Source: Hydractinia symbiolongicarpus (taxonomy: Eukaryota > Cnidaria > Hydrozoa > Anthoathecata > Hydractiniidae). From it: a stretch of 64,000 bases of DNA. How positions within the stretch are numbered: the stretch's first letter is position 1; the number at the start of each line of letters is the position of its first letter. Both the position numbers and the translations under genes were made by a program. The stretch spans positions 25,135,501 through 25,199,500 of the forward strand of contig NC_079878.1 of the NCBI RefSeq assembly GCF_029227915.1, written 5' to 3'. The notes beneath the pieces are model-generated. The model was not told where the DNA came from. It saw only the letters and a program-made list of their open reading frames with translations, and searched no databases. This document shows positions 1 to 9,100 of the stretch, piece by piece.

Positions 1-360
1 GAGCTCTGTAACACATGTGGAAAGCTACAGCCAGTGTTACAAGTCCTGGCGCACAGATAGTTGTTAGCTTTAACTTAAACACGTTCCGTTAAGAATAATT
101 TTAAATTTATCCGTTTAAGGATATTGACGTTGTGATAAGTTTTATTCATCTCATTTGTACCTACTTAATTCATTTCGAATTGTTTTAATATTAATTGTTC
201 TGTGTTGTGTTCTGTTGCTGTTGTATTTTTCTGCCTCTTTACGGTCAATGTTTTTAAGAAATCCTTGCAAAAAGGGGAATTTGCTTTTTTGAAAAATTTT
301 AAGAGGGTTGCAACCTCTAACTATAGTAGAACCAGCTGTCATTGACAAGAAATATTACAG
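1..360 (+). repeat. Diverged dispersed repeat, copy A
   Basis: The first 360 bases are related, in direct orientation, to 63340-63700 at the far end of the window. Shared blocks include AAGTCCTGGCGCA, ATCCTTGCAAAAAGGG and a block around GAGGGT..ACCTCTA. Near the start one frame reads VTHVESYSQCYKSWR and stops shortly after, matching VTHMDSYCQVCKSWR in the far copy, so both look like the tail of the same coding unit plus its 3' untranslated region. I do not recognise the family; a retroelement 3' end is my guess. The copy is cut by the window edge. Confidence 0.5.
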
Positions 361-770
361 CTATCTGTTTTGTCACCTCATCATCATTTAGTAATTCTTA
401 TAGCTACAATTATCCAGTACATAATAAGAAAGCTATGTCTTAAAACATTGTAGATGCTGAATAAGCTAATTCAGATTGTACATGCTGCGAGTTGTATTTG
501 GCGGGTTGTTTGCATAAACTTTTATTGTGGTTTGCACTATACAATGTCCTTGACAAACTTTTGTTGTGGATGGTGCAATGTCATATGCCAGATAGAATAA
601 TTTAGCCAGTTTAGGTTGTTTGAATACATAATCTTCTTTGCAGTTGACAATATACAGTAATGCTAAAGTGGTTAAAATGTTGGCAAGAAAAATAATAAAA
701 GAGACAAAATCTGAAGTTAATTTCTAAAATTACTAAATTACGTTGGATTTTACGAATAAAATTGAAGTAC
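361..770. other. Non-coding, AT-rich
   Basis: I see no supported gene here. All frames are broken by stops and no known domain can be read. Confidence 0.5.
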
Positions 771-811
771 GGTATAATGCTGCGTCATCAACCCTAAAGC
801 GCTAGAATAAG
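771..811 (+). repeat. Partial DIRS inverted-repeat copy
   Basis: The stretch with TATAATGCTG, GTCATCAACCCT and AGCGCTAGAATAAG is a third, partial copy of the inverted repeat that bounds the DIRS element at 1112-3650. It lies alone, downstream of the RGG exon, so it is probably a solo fragment left by an older insertion. Confidence 0.6.
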
Positions 812-865
812 TAAGAGACCAGAGGAAAACGAAAGTAAATACTAAATAAAGTAAAATGCACATGT

Positions 866-871
866 TTTATT
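866..871 (-). terminator. Poly(A) signal AATAAA for the RGG exon
   Basis: On the minus strand AATAAA lies about 26 bases after the stop codon of the RGG-rich exon at 898-968, a normal place for a eukaryotic polyadenylation signal. Confidence 0.5.
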
Positions 872-897
872 TTCAATGAAAAATAAATATAATAACG

Positions 898-968
898 TTA
901 GTTCGGACCACAGTATGAAGCTCTGTTTCCACCTCGATAGCCGTAACCACCACGATTTCCTCTTGGTG
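898..968 (-). CDS. Terminal exon of an RGG/glycine-rich, RNA-binding-type protein
   Basis: Reading the minus strand, a splice-acceptor-like TTATTATAG is followed by an open exon that translates as PRGNRGGYGYRGGNRASYC and ends G-P-N-stop (TAA at 898-900). RGG and GYGYRGG repeats are typical of the C-terminal tails of RNA-binding proteins such as hnRNP-like or cold-inducible factors; which protein cannot be told from 23 residues. A poly(A) signal follows. No upstream exon is identifiable because a DIRS element starts at about 1112 on the 5' side. It is the only stretch in the window that looks like an ordinary host gene. It may be a processed or truncated piece; the intron-like acceptor argues against a retrocopy. 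Confidence 0.45.
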
Positions 969-1111
969 CTATAATAATGGAAAAAACACTGTTTATATAC
1001 GTCAAATAAACACTGGGTAGGACACGGGTGGACAGCATTATATCGCACTTCAATTTATTCATAAAATCCAAATAACATTGCGGCCGCTTCGCGGCCTTAC
1101 AAAATTTAGTA

Positions 1112-1205
1112 ATTTTATTTCATAAAATTTCAGTCGATATAATGCTGAGTCATTAACCCTATAGCGCTAGAATAAGCGCGGCCCTACGGACCACACATAT
1201 CCTCA
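1112..1205 (+). repeat. Left inverted terminal repeat of DIRS-A
   Basis: It contains TTTCATAAAATTTC, GATATAATGCTGAGTCAT, AACCCTATAGCGCTAGAATA and CGGCCCTACGG, and matches the reverse complement of 3562-3650 with few differences. The recombinase reading frame ends inside it at 1203. Just outside, at 1081-1098, is a small GC-rich palindrome (GGCCGC-TTC-GCGGCC). Confidence 0.8.
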
Positions 1206-1889
1206 GGTCGAAACGCCACTCAATCCTATTGCCTTTTGAAGTACTTGCGACACAGGCTGGATAGTTTTTTGGTAATGCTTTTGCCAAGTTGTCTTACCAG
1301 ACCAACTGCCCCGCTTTAAAATATCCGAGGTTGAAAGACCCATAAGTTTGGCTTTAGAAGTAGAAGCAGACCTTGTGGAGTGCGCGGAAAACGAATTAGT
1401 ATCAATCCCTGCGTCATTCAAGATCGACTTGATCCACCCTGCCACAGTAGACGGTACAACTGCATGGTGGGGACGTAAAGTACTCAAGAGTAACTGAGAT
1501 TGTTTGTCACCAATTCGCCACTCGTTACTTCTTCTGATGTAACAATCAATTGTGTCCACAACACACAATTTGGAGTTGTTGGAAAATTTTTTAAACTCTA
1601 TGCTAGGAGGAGAAGAGCCTTTATTCCTGGTTTTAGTTAATTTAATGCTAGGAAGCGAAGAGCCTTTTTTCCTGGTTTTAGTTAATTTATCAAACGTAAA
1701 AACGTAGCTATCCTGAGACCTAAGCATATGATTCATGCTTAAGTAACAAACTTCAGACCCCCTTGATGCAGGTATTAGTGCTAACAATATTGCTAATTTG
1801 TGAGACAGAATTTTTATAGATAAACCGTCATTATTTGATAATGTATTAAGATGTAAATTGAGGTTCGGTTGGTCTCGGAATAAATACAC
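1203..1889 (-). CDS. DIRS tyrosine recombinase (C-terminal catalytic domain)
   Basis: The 228-codon frame carries the catalytic layout of tyrosine recombinases: an arginine in LALIPASRGSEV near residue 43, the H-x-x-R box in FSAHSTRSAS, and a late W..HY segment (KTTWQKHYQK) supplying the nucleophilic tyrosine. In DIRS elements this enzyme integrates a circular DNA intermediate without a target duplication. A perfect-period 45-bp tandem duplication (from base 1600 to about 1690) doubles a 15-residue block, KLTKTRxKGSSxPSI, between the first arginine and the His-Arg box. The start shown is just the first Met of the open stretch; the upstream half joins the 2002-2745 frame only by a frameshift. 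Activity is doubtful but the active-site residues are all visible. Confidence 0.75.
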   Translation of the reverse strand: MYLFRDQPNLNLHLNTLSNNDGLSIKILSHKLAILLALIPASRGSEVCYLSMNHMLRSQDSYVFTFDKLTKTRKKGSSLPSIKLTKTRNKGSSPPSIEFKKFSNNSKLCVVDTIDCYIRRSNEWRIGDKQSQLLLSTLRPHHAVVPSTVAGWIKSILNDAGIDTNSFSAHSTRSASTSKAKLMGLSTSDILKRGSWSGKTTWQKHYQKTIQPVSQVLQKAIGLSGVST

Positions 1890-2001
1890 CTGTCATAAGT
1901 GAACAAATCCTAGGGTGTTCACCTACATTAACAGAATTTATAGGATTATGATAAGCAGCAATAGCTGACCTATGACCATTTATTGTGCTGTATTCCAAAC
2001 C

Positions 2002-2745
2002 TTAGTGAAATAGCATTGCTAAGTAGTTGGCAATTACATTTACATCACATCGAACAGGATCAGCCTGGTATTGCATACACCAGCTAGTCCACTTTCTCCA
2101 GGCCGATTGGTAATTAGAAATTGAGCCTCTCCGCCTGGAGTTTGTGATAAAAGCTGTAGCTTCCTCTGATAATCCCTCTGAAGCCAAGCATTGCCTGAAA
2201 CAGTCCAAGCCGCTAGCCTCAGTTGTTTTTGTCTTGCTAGTGGGTGTATTTGTCCCTGAGCATTTGTTAAAGCTTGGGGATGCATAGGCAGGAGTACTAG
2301 ATTCTAAATTCGACATTTCCACCAGAACTGAATACCATGGCTGACTTTGCCAACTTAGTGTTATCAAATGCAGAACTGACCCTTCCTGGGCCACTTTCCT
2401 GAGAACTTTGGTTATCAGACAAAATGGAGGAAATAAATAACCGTACAGATCCCCCCACGCCTGTTGAAGTGCATCTATTCCCACACTGTTTGGCTCTGGT
2501 CGCCACGATATGTACCGTTCTAACTGATGATTCAGACGGGAAGCAAATAGATCTATCTCTGGCCGTTGTCTTGTTTGTCTTAGTCGTGAACACAGTGCTG
2601 GATCCAACTGCCAATCGCTCGGATCTACAATGTTACGAGACTCCCAGTCCGCTACCACATTCAACTTGCTTGGAAGATATTCTGCAGTAATCATGATCTC
2701 GTTCGAAAAAAGGAAATTCCGTATTTGTTTGGCTATTTTTACCAT
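2002..2745 (-). pseudogene. DIRS polyprotein remnant: RNase H end plus recombinase N-terminus
   Basis: The 247-codon frame begins within the RNase H-like end of a DIRS polyprotein (EYLPSKLNVVADWESRN, then RPEIDLFASRLNHQ and FPPFCLITKVLRKV, all typical of this group). It continues through SWQSQPWYSVLVEM into a segment (SISNYQSAWRKWTSWC) that resembles the N-terminal helical part of a tyrosine recombinase. Reverse transcriptase motifs upstream are missing. It is followed on the same strand by the recombinase catalytic frame at 1203-1889 after a frame break near 1900-2000. Confidence 0.75.
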
Positions 2746-2749
2746 ATCC

Positions 2750-2820
2750 TTGTTATAGTAATAGTTATAGTAATAATTTGTTATAGTAAGTAATAGTTAT
2801 AGTAATAATTTGCTCTGTTC
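2750..2820. repeat. TTATAGTAA simple repeat at the DIRS deletion scar
   Basis: Five or so copies of TTATAGTAAT/TAGTTATAGTAA occupy exactly the place where the reverse transcriptase of the DIRS element should be, between its gag and RNase H remnants. It looks like filler at a deletion joint. Confidence 0.6.
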
Positions 2821-2944
2821 AACTAGACTATTCAATTCCTCCATAGAGTGCTCAATTAAACAGGTTTCAGAGGCCAACCCCTTTTGCAAGGTAGTCCACA
2901 CCCTGGACAAAGGCCCCATAATATCAGTCAATTTTTGCTGAATT

Positions 2945-3325
2945 TTAGAGCTCGTTATATCCTCTGTTCAAATAAATATCTAGAGTTGCCGGTTTTGGCA
3001 CATTGGTTGGTACCGGGTTCTCCCTCAAGATGCAGTTCTTCAAATCTACATCACTGATGTAAGTCGAAAAATGTTTTTTCACATACTCTATTTGATCCTC
3101 TGATAGTTGATAATTATATTCCTTTTCAGAAGGTATCACTTCAAACTTTTTTAAAAGTGGGCAAAAACTTTTGTTGTGGTCGTCACCAACACAAAGAAGG
3201 GTATGTTTCCTCTTCCTTGGTTGCTCTAACAGGCTGGCGTTAGCATCGGTCCCAGCACCATCGGAGTTCATAACATTATCCTCAACAGTTAAATCTGAAT
3301 TTACGTCTGTTGAATTTGTGGCCAT
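2945..3325 (-). pseudogene. DIRS gag-like ORF1 fragment
   Basis: The 126-codon frame starts MATNSTDVNS and carries QLSEDQIEYVKKHF.. followed by KNCILRENPVPTNVP and TLDIYLNRG, a pattern seen at the N-terminal part of DIRS ORF1 proteins. It lies directly inside the right inverted repeat, as the first ORF should. The rest of ORF1 is missing, cut off at about 2945. Confidence 0.6.
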
Positions 3326-3561
3326 TCTGAAGTAAGAAATGGCATATATATTTTAATAAACTTTCTACCAAAAATATAAAGCAAAACCTCTCATTTTGAG
3401 AGAAAATAACCAGACAGAAAAATGCCTTTGTATATTTTGAAATGCTTTACTCAGTTATTTCGATAAAAAATATAAATGTTTAACGATAAAGTTAGATAAC
3501 ACAAACCTTGAAATCAAAATATGAAAGTATACGTCTTGTTTGTTAGCGAAAGGTTTAAAAA

Positions 3562-3650
3562 TGAGGATATGTGTGGCCCGTAGGGCCGCGATTATTCTAG
3601 CGCTATAGGGTTGATGACTCAGCATTATATCGACGGAAATTTTATGAAAT
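3562..3650 (-). repeat. Right inverted terminal repeat of DIRS-A
   Basis: Reverse complement of the left repeat, with AGGATATGTGTGG at its inner edge and GAAATTTTATGAAATTATAA at its outer edge. A TGGGTAGGAC motif lies outside it (about 3724) and also to the left of the other repeat (about 1016), but in no clean target-duplication arrangement, as expected for DIRS. Confidence 0.75.
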
Positions 3651-3829
3651 TATAATTTTCCTAATTTAAGGTTTACAACGTTATTGATCAAAATGGTTAC
3701 TGGTATATATGGATAGATATCTTGGGTAGGACATTTTTGAAATTCTGAAATAATTGCTTCTGATGACTGAAAGTCACTAACTCACTTAATCAAAAATATT
3801 TTTAACTGTTGTAAACTTTACAGGAATTT

Positions 3830-4295
3830 TCTTGCGGTGGACCAAAATAATTTGAACTGCCTAGTGCCTTTTCTAATGACATGCCTACCGCCATGCCTAG
3901 TGTGTTGCCTGTTTTCTTTTCTAGTGCCTGGCCTACTACCATCCCTGGTGCCTTTCCTATTGCCTTGTTTGGTGCATTGCCTACTGCCATGTTTTTGCTT
4001 TTCCTGATCTCTTGCGTACTGCAATGCCTTGAGCCTACTACCATGCTTTTTGCCTTGCCTGCCACCTTTCTTTCTTAATGCCTCGTCTAGTGGCTTGTGT
4101 ATTGCCCTTTCATTTCCTTGCTTGTTGCTTTTCCTTATGCCTTGCCTACTGTTATGCCTATTTCCTTTCCTACATCCTTTTCTAATGCCTAACTTAGTGC
4201 CTTTCTTTTTGCCTTCCCTATTTTCTAACGCCCTCCGTAATTGTGTAAATGCCTTGCCTTTTCTGATGGCTTTGCCTTGAACACATCTTCGCAAC
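3830..4295. repeat. Degenerate short-period minisatellite (about 12 bp, TGCCTTxCCTA)
   Basis: The plus strand is a long run of variants of TGCCTTTCCTAxTGCC, with 6-bp sub-repeats and an overall period near 12. Two overlapping minus-strand frames and one plus-strand frame stay open through it only because the repeat unit has no stop codon. The 159-codon frame (3818-4297) gives a very basic product of GNRKGTR/GSRPGTR-like repeats. I treat it as a repeat, not a gene. Confidence 0.75.
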
Positions 4296-4319
4296 ACTTT
4301 CTAATGTCTATTATTGACT

Positions 4320-5488
4320 TTCACTAGCCGCTAAGCAGGCGGAATTTTTAAAATCACTTGGGCTAAAAAAGATTTAGACAGCACTCAAAGCTAAAACGCG
4401 CACAGTTGTGGCAGGAGATTAATTTCTGATTTTTGCATCTTGCACACAATTGAAATGACAAAGAGCTATAATAAACCAAATAAATGCGTTTTAGAAATGA
4501 AAAGAAAAGTGTTCTTGAAAGGGCACTTCATAACAAAAACAACACGGATATATTAACACGCGGATATATTTTAGAGAATTAAGCACTTGAAGTTTTTAAA
4601 AACAAATTATTTCTAATCTTAGTTAACACGATCCCTATATTTCACATTAACACGTTTTTTAGCTATTATCAAAATTTTATTTTAAAATCATTACATTAGC
4701 TACAGAAACAAAATATTTTATTTTTATCAAAATATATATTTTAAACCTATAACATATAAGAAATCTCCCAACAATTAAAAAAACCTTCATTGTATAAATG
4801 ATGAAAAAAATAAAAAAGTATGATGTGATAAGCAATATATGTGTTCACCAACGTTAAGACAATTAACATTTAAATAGCACCTTGGGAACATATACTTACC
4901 TATTTGTTTGCCAAGTTTTAGGACAGTATACTTTGGTTAATACAATATAATGAAGTCAGACCTATATAGTTACTTCTTAACAGATCCTATCTAAAATAAA
5001 TACCAACCTCAACATTTTTAATCATATCCATTGTCCATGGGTACTTGTGCATTTTCTGAACGAGTAAAGAAGATAAAAAATAGCTTAAAATCGGATTTGT
5101 GCCTAAGGAAAACATCTAATATCTATTAGGTTACTAATCTAGTGATTTACTTCTTATCTGCTGCAATTTATTATTTGGTAGTGTAATTTTAATACTGTAA
5201 GACATTTTACAGCAGAGATTTAATTATGTAATCTAAAGAAACTTAGAACACTATACTCCGTAATTGTATCTAATTTCTGAGCCTTTGTCTATTTTGGTGA
5301 TTGCCTGGAGGCACAAATGAGGTTTTCTTCCATACTCTATAAATTTCATGACACAATTCGCAGCTCCAGCTGAGTCGTTTATGAAACGACCCTAACAATC
5401 AGTAAATGTGCCATCAATACTAAAGAAGAAGACACAAGAGGAACCTTCTTACATAGTGCCCTGCATACAAAGTATTCTGAACCTAATA
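4320..5488. other. AT-rich non-coding DNA
   Basis: No frame of note and no recognisable domain. It includes A/T-rich stretches and TAACACG-type short repeats around 4555-4660. Confidence 0.5.
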
Positions 5489-5493
5489 TAGAC

Positions 5494-6093
5494 TGTGGGT
5501 CTATCCAGTTTTAAGGTCGGGTTGCTCGGAATACATTTTTAAAACTGAGATGATATGGTAAGTTAAGTTATTTAAACTAAAAAAATATATATACAAATTT
5601 AGTTTTAATAAACGTTTGACAAAATAAATTGAAATATATTTTTAAATAATCGTACCAGATTTCCCAAGTGTAAAACCAGATAGACTTGAAATTGAATTAC
5701 GCTAAAATGTTTCTTGAAAGTTTGACGTGTGTAACAAATTGTTTGATGCTTTTTGTATAAAGTTATTTTGTGACTGCTCAGTTTTTGTGATTTGACGGAA
5801 TGAATGAAAAATGTAAAAAAAACGTATTATAAAGTAATTGACATGAAATCCCTAATGACACGATCAAGTAACAATTAACAATTAAACAATACGTATAGCT
5901 AAGATGAAACATAATGATACAATACAAGTGGGACGTACAAGACAATGAGACACGGGACTGGACAAGTGAGTAAAGAAATGAATAAACAAGGCATAACGAT
6001 AAATGGTAACACTACACATGACAAGTTACATTTTACGGACTAACATAAACAGTGAATTTTGATTCAAGAATATATATATATATAAACACAACA
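5494..6093 (-). repeat. 3' LTR of BEL-A
   Basis: About 600 bp with TG..CA ends. It contains an AT dinucleotide run (TATATATATATATA) near one end. Differences from the other LTR include small A-run changes and a few substitutions such as GATTTCCC versus GATTGCCC. Confidence 0.9.
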
Positions 6094-6106
6094 CTCCCCC
6101 TGCGGA
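6094..6106 (-). other. Polypurine tract of BEL-A
   Basis: On the minus strand CCGCAGGGGGAG lies immediately before the 3' LTR start, the position of the plus-strand primer for reverse transcription. Confidence 0.6.
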
Positions 6107-6118
6107 AGTATCAATCAT

Positions 6119-9100
6119 TCATTGTTGAAACATGGAAAGTTCGTCCATTATATCTAATTCATCAACATGGTGAATTACAACCAAACTACGAACTGCACGA
6201 CGAGTAATTCGATTGACCTTTTCATTATGGTTACGATAACGAATTTCGACTTTACGTATCTTCTCGTCTTTATCCATCACGACTGCTTCGACAATACCGT
6301 ACTGATAATTTGAACATAACGGGGTATCTTGTTTCAGAAACAATACAATATCACCCTTTTGAATACTTTTATCTGATTTATACCATTTTGGTTGAGCCAT
6401 TAATTTCGGTACATGACTCAAGAGCCAACTTTCAAACCAAGCATTGAACACTTCTTGATTTGCTTTAAATACTCGATCTGGATCATTTGTCACAATCATA
6501 CTTCCAACGGGACTCCTCTCATTATTTCTACCCAACCTCAGACGATTTGGTGTAAAAAGATCCATAGATTCAAAGCTGGAAACTATGTTACCCAAAGCTA
6601 GTGGTAAATTGTTGATGTTGTTAGCAATCTCTGCTGAAATCGTCTCCCATTGCATGATAGATAATCTTCTATTGGTCAACGAAATTTCTAGCGACTTTTT
6701 CACTTCTCTTATCTTTCTCTCTACTCTGCCATTAATGTTATGACCTCCTACTGGGCACAATTCATATTCAACTGATACATCCTTGTGTAAGTTGTGTTTA
6801 ATATCAACATAATTAAGCTCCATTGAGTGAAATGATTTCACAATTTGACTTCCTTCGTCGGATAGCAACAATTTTGGATAGCCATTTTCACAAGAAAATC
6901 GCACAAACGCTTGAATAAATGCAGTTGATGAATAATCCTCCATTGTCTTAATTGCTGTACAAGAAGTTGTGTTGCAGCAAAACACGACCAACCAAATTTT
7001 GATAGTTGCTCTTTTGTGATGATGTGAGTATGCTCTAATCGGTCCACACAGATCAACTTGAGAAATATAAAAGCATGGTGCAATAGTAACATTATACCTT
7101 GATATTGGTCCCATTGCTACTTCAATATTTTTCCTTTGAAGATAACGACACCTTTGACAGGATTCTCTAATCCATTTAACAATACTTCTTCCTTCGATTA
7201 TAAATGCTTTCTTAAGCACAAATCTCCATACAGATTCTACACCAGAGTGCCTTACTGTGCTGTTGTACCAGTGAACTTCATTAATTATGCAATATGCTAA
7301 CGGGGAGTATCTATCAACCACAGGTACACAAAATGTGCTGGCTGACAGATCTTTCATTGCTTCTGTCATCTTTCCCACGATAGTTATCTCTTCAGTTGAC
7401 AAGATACGGCCAGTATAATACAGGATGCCATTCTTTTCCTTGGTGAAATTCTCGTACTGTTTTCGTGGTAGAAAATGCTGGATTTCAAGAGCAGCTTTTC
7501 TGAAGAAATATTTCTCAGCTTTTCGAATGTCGTCATCTAACAGTAGCAGAGTGGATTTTGTGGTAATCGGTTGTTTCTTTATTGATTGCAATGATGATTG
7601 TCTATGACTGATAATACTTTTACGCACATTAAATACAAATTTGAAAACAATGGCTAGTATACGAATCACGGTTTTAAAACGGTATTTGTTGGGATCGATA
7701 ATATAATTAGAAAATGCTCTTCTTTTAAAAACTTCATCCGGGATTTTCCTTTGCACATAAGATAATCCGTCAAAATCAAAAGGACTTTCTTTTCTTATTT
7801 CCTCTTGTTGAGAATTGGTAAGAGTAATATCTTTGATACTTTTGCATGGGAATTGACTAATTTCATACCTCATCCAGTCATATCCGTTGCACCATCTTGA
7901 ATCTTTGTCAACATCTTTCAGGCTAACACCTCTTCTTGTGCCAAGATCTGCAATCATGTTTTCTGATTGGATGTATCTCCAATCTTCTATCGTGGTAAAT
8001 CTTTGAATGTCAATGACACGGTTTCTCACCCATTGTTTCAGAGATCGATTATTATTACAAATCCAAAACAGGACAATTTGCGAATCGGTAAATTTCACGC
8101 TGCTTTTATAATATTGGTAAAATGCTTTTCTTACCACCTCTGAGGAATGAGTATTAACTAATGACGCGTACAACTCTGCTCTTGGTAAGGACAGACCTTC
8201 AGGAACTAATCTTGACTTTGACAAAACTAATTGGCAAGAGTAACCTCCACATTTCCGTTTAAATCTCACATAAATTGCAATGCAAATTAAACACTTACTT
8301 GCATCGCCAAATGCAAGTGTTTCCACGTCTAGACTTAGGGCGTCTTCTGGTATGATTGCTCGATCGAATTTCAGGTTCTTCATCTCTGATATCATCTCAA
8401 AGTGTGATATCCATAACTGGCGTAAATTATCTGGTATTGCATCATCCCAGTTAAGCCTTTTGACAACCAAATCATGTAAATCAAGCTTCATTCCAGCAAT
8501 AATAGGTGTTAACATCCCTGTGAGATCAAATACCTCTGCGACTTTTGATGTACAATGTCGTCTGGTTAATGTTGATGGTATTGATGTGATTTGAACTGTT
8601 TTTCTTTCTCTATGTTTTCTCGCAAAGTTAATAACTTTTATGTCAAGCGATATTAAATCGTCTTTTGGATGCCATAGTAAGCCAGCAACACAAATTGTGA
8701 TGCCATCATCTGATAACGAATTGTGAGGATCTGAACCAGAAAACGTTACTCCTTTTAACTTAAAGCCTCCTCGATTTAAGACCAGTTCTAATTGATCTGC
8801 TCTTTCCAATGACTTTTCTTTAGTATGTTCACCAGACAAACAATCATCTACATAGATATCTCTAAACACGATCTCCTTGATTTCTGGAAATTCTTCTTTG
8901 GACAACATGGCTGTTTTCTTTAAGCCAGTTTCAGCTTGATTACCACTAGACCGGACGCCACAGATCAAAGTTTTGATGATTTTTTGTTGGAGTGGTTTTG
9001 AGTCATCCAAATTCTCCTTCCAGAGATATCTTTGAAAGCACCAGTCATCCTGATGTAGTTTTACAGAATTATACATTTTCTGAATGTCAGTATGAAATCC

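Larger units (their letters stand above)
1112..3650 (-). mobile_element. DIRS-like tyrosine-recombinase retrotransposon, internally deleted (DIRS-A)
   Basis: A pair of inverted repeats (1112-1205 and about 3562-3650) brackets three minus-strand coding blocks in the order expected for DIRS elements: gag (2945-3325), end of the RT-RNase H polyprotein (2002-2745) and tyrosine recombinase (1203-1889). Inverted rather than direct long terminal repeats, together with a tyrosine recombinase instead of a DDE integrase, identify the DIRS group. The element is only about 2.5 kb; the reverse transcriptase and most of gag and RNase H are gone, replaced at 2745-2820 by a TTATAGTAA-type simple repeat. It is therefore a non-autonomous derivative. 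Confidence 0.8.

Noticed and set aside
3818-4297. 159-codon basic protein and overlapping frames as genes
   Set aside because: They follow the minisatellite period and lack any non-repetitive part.
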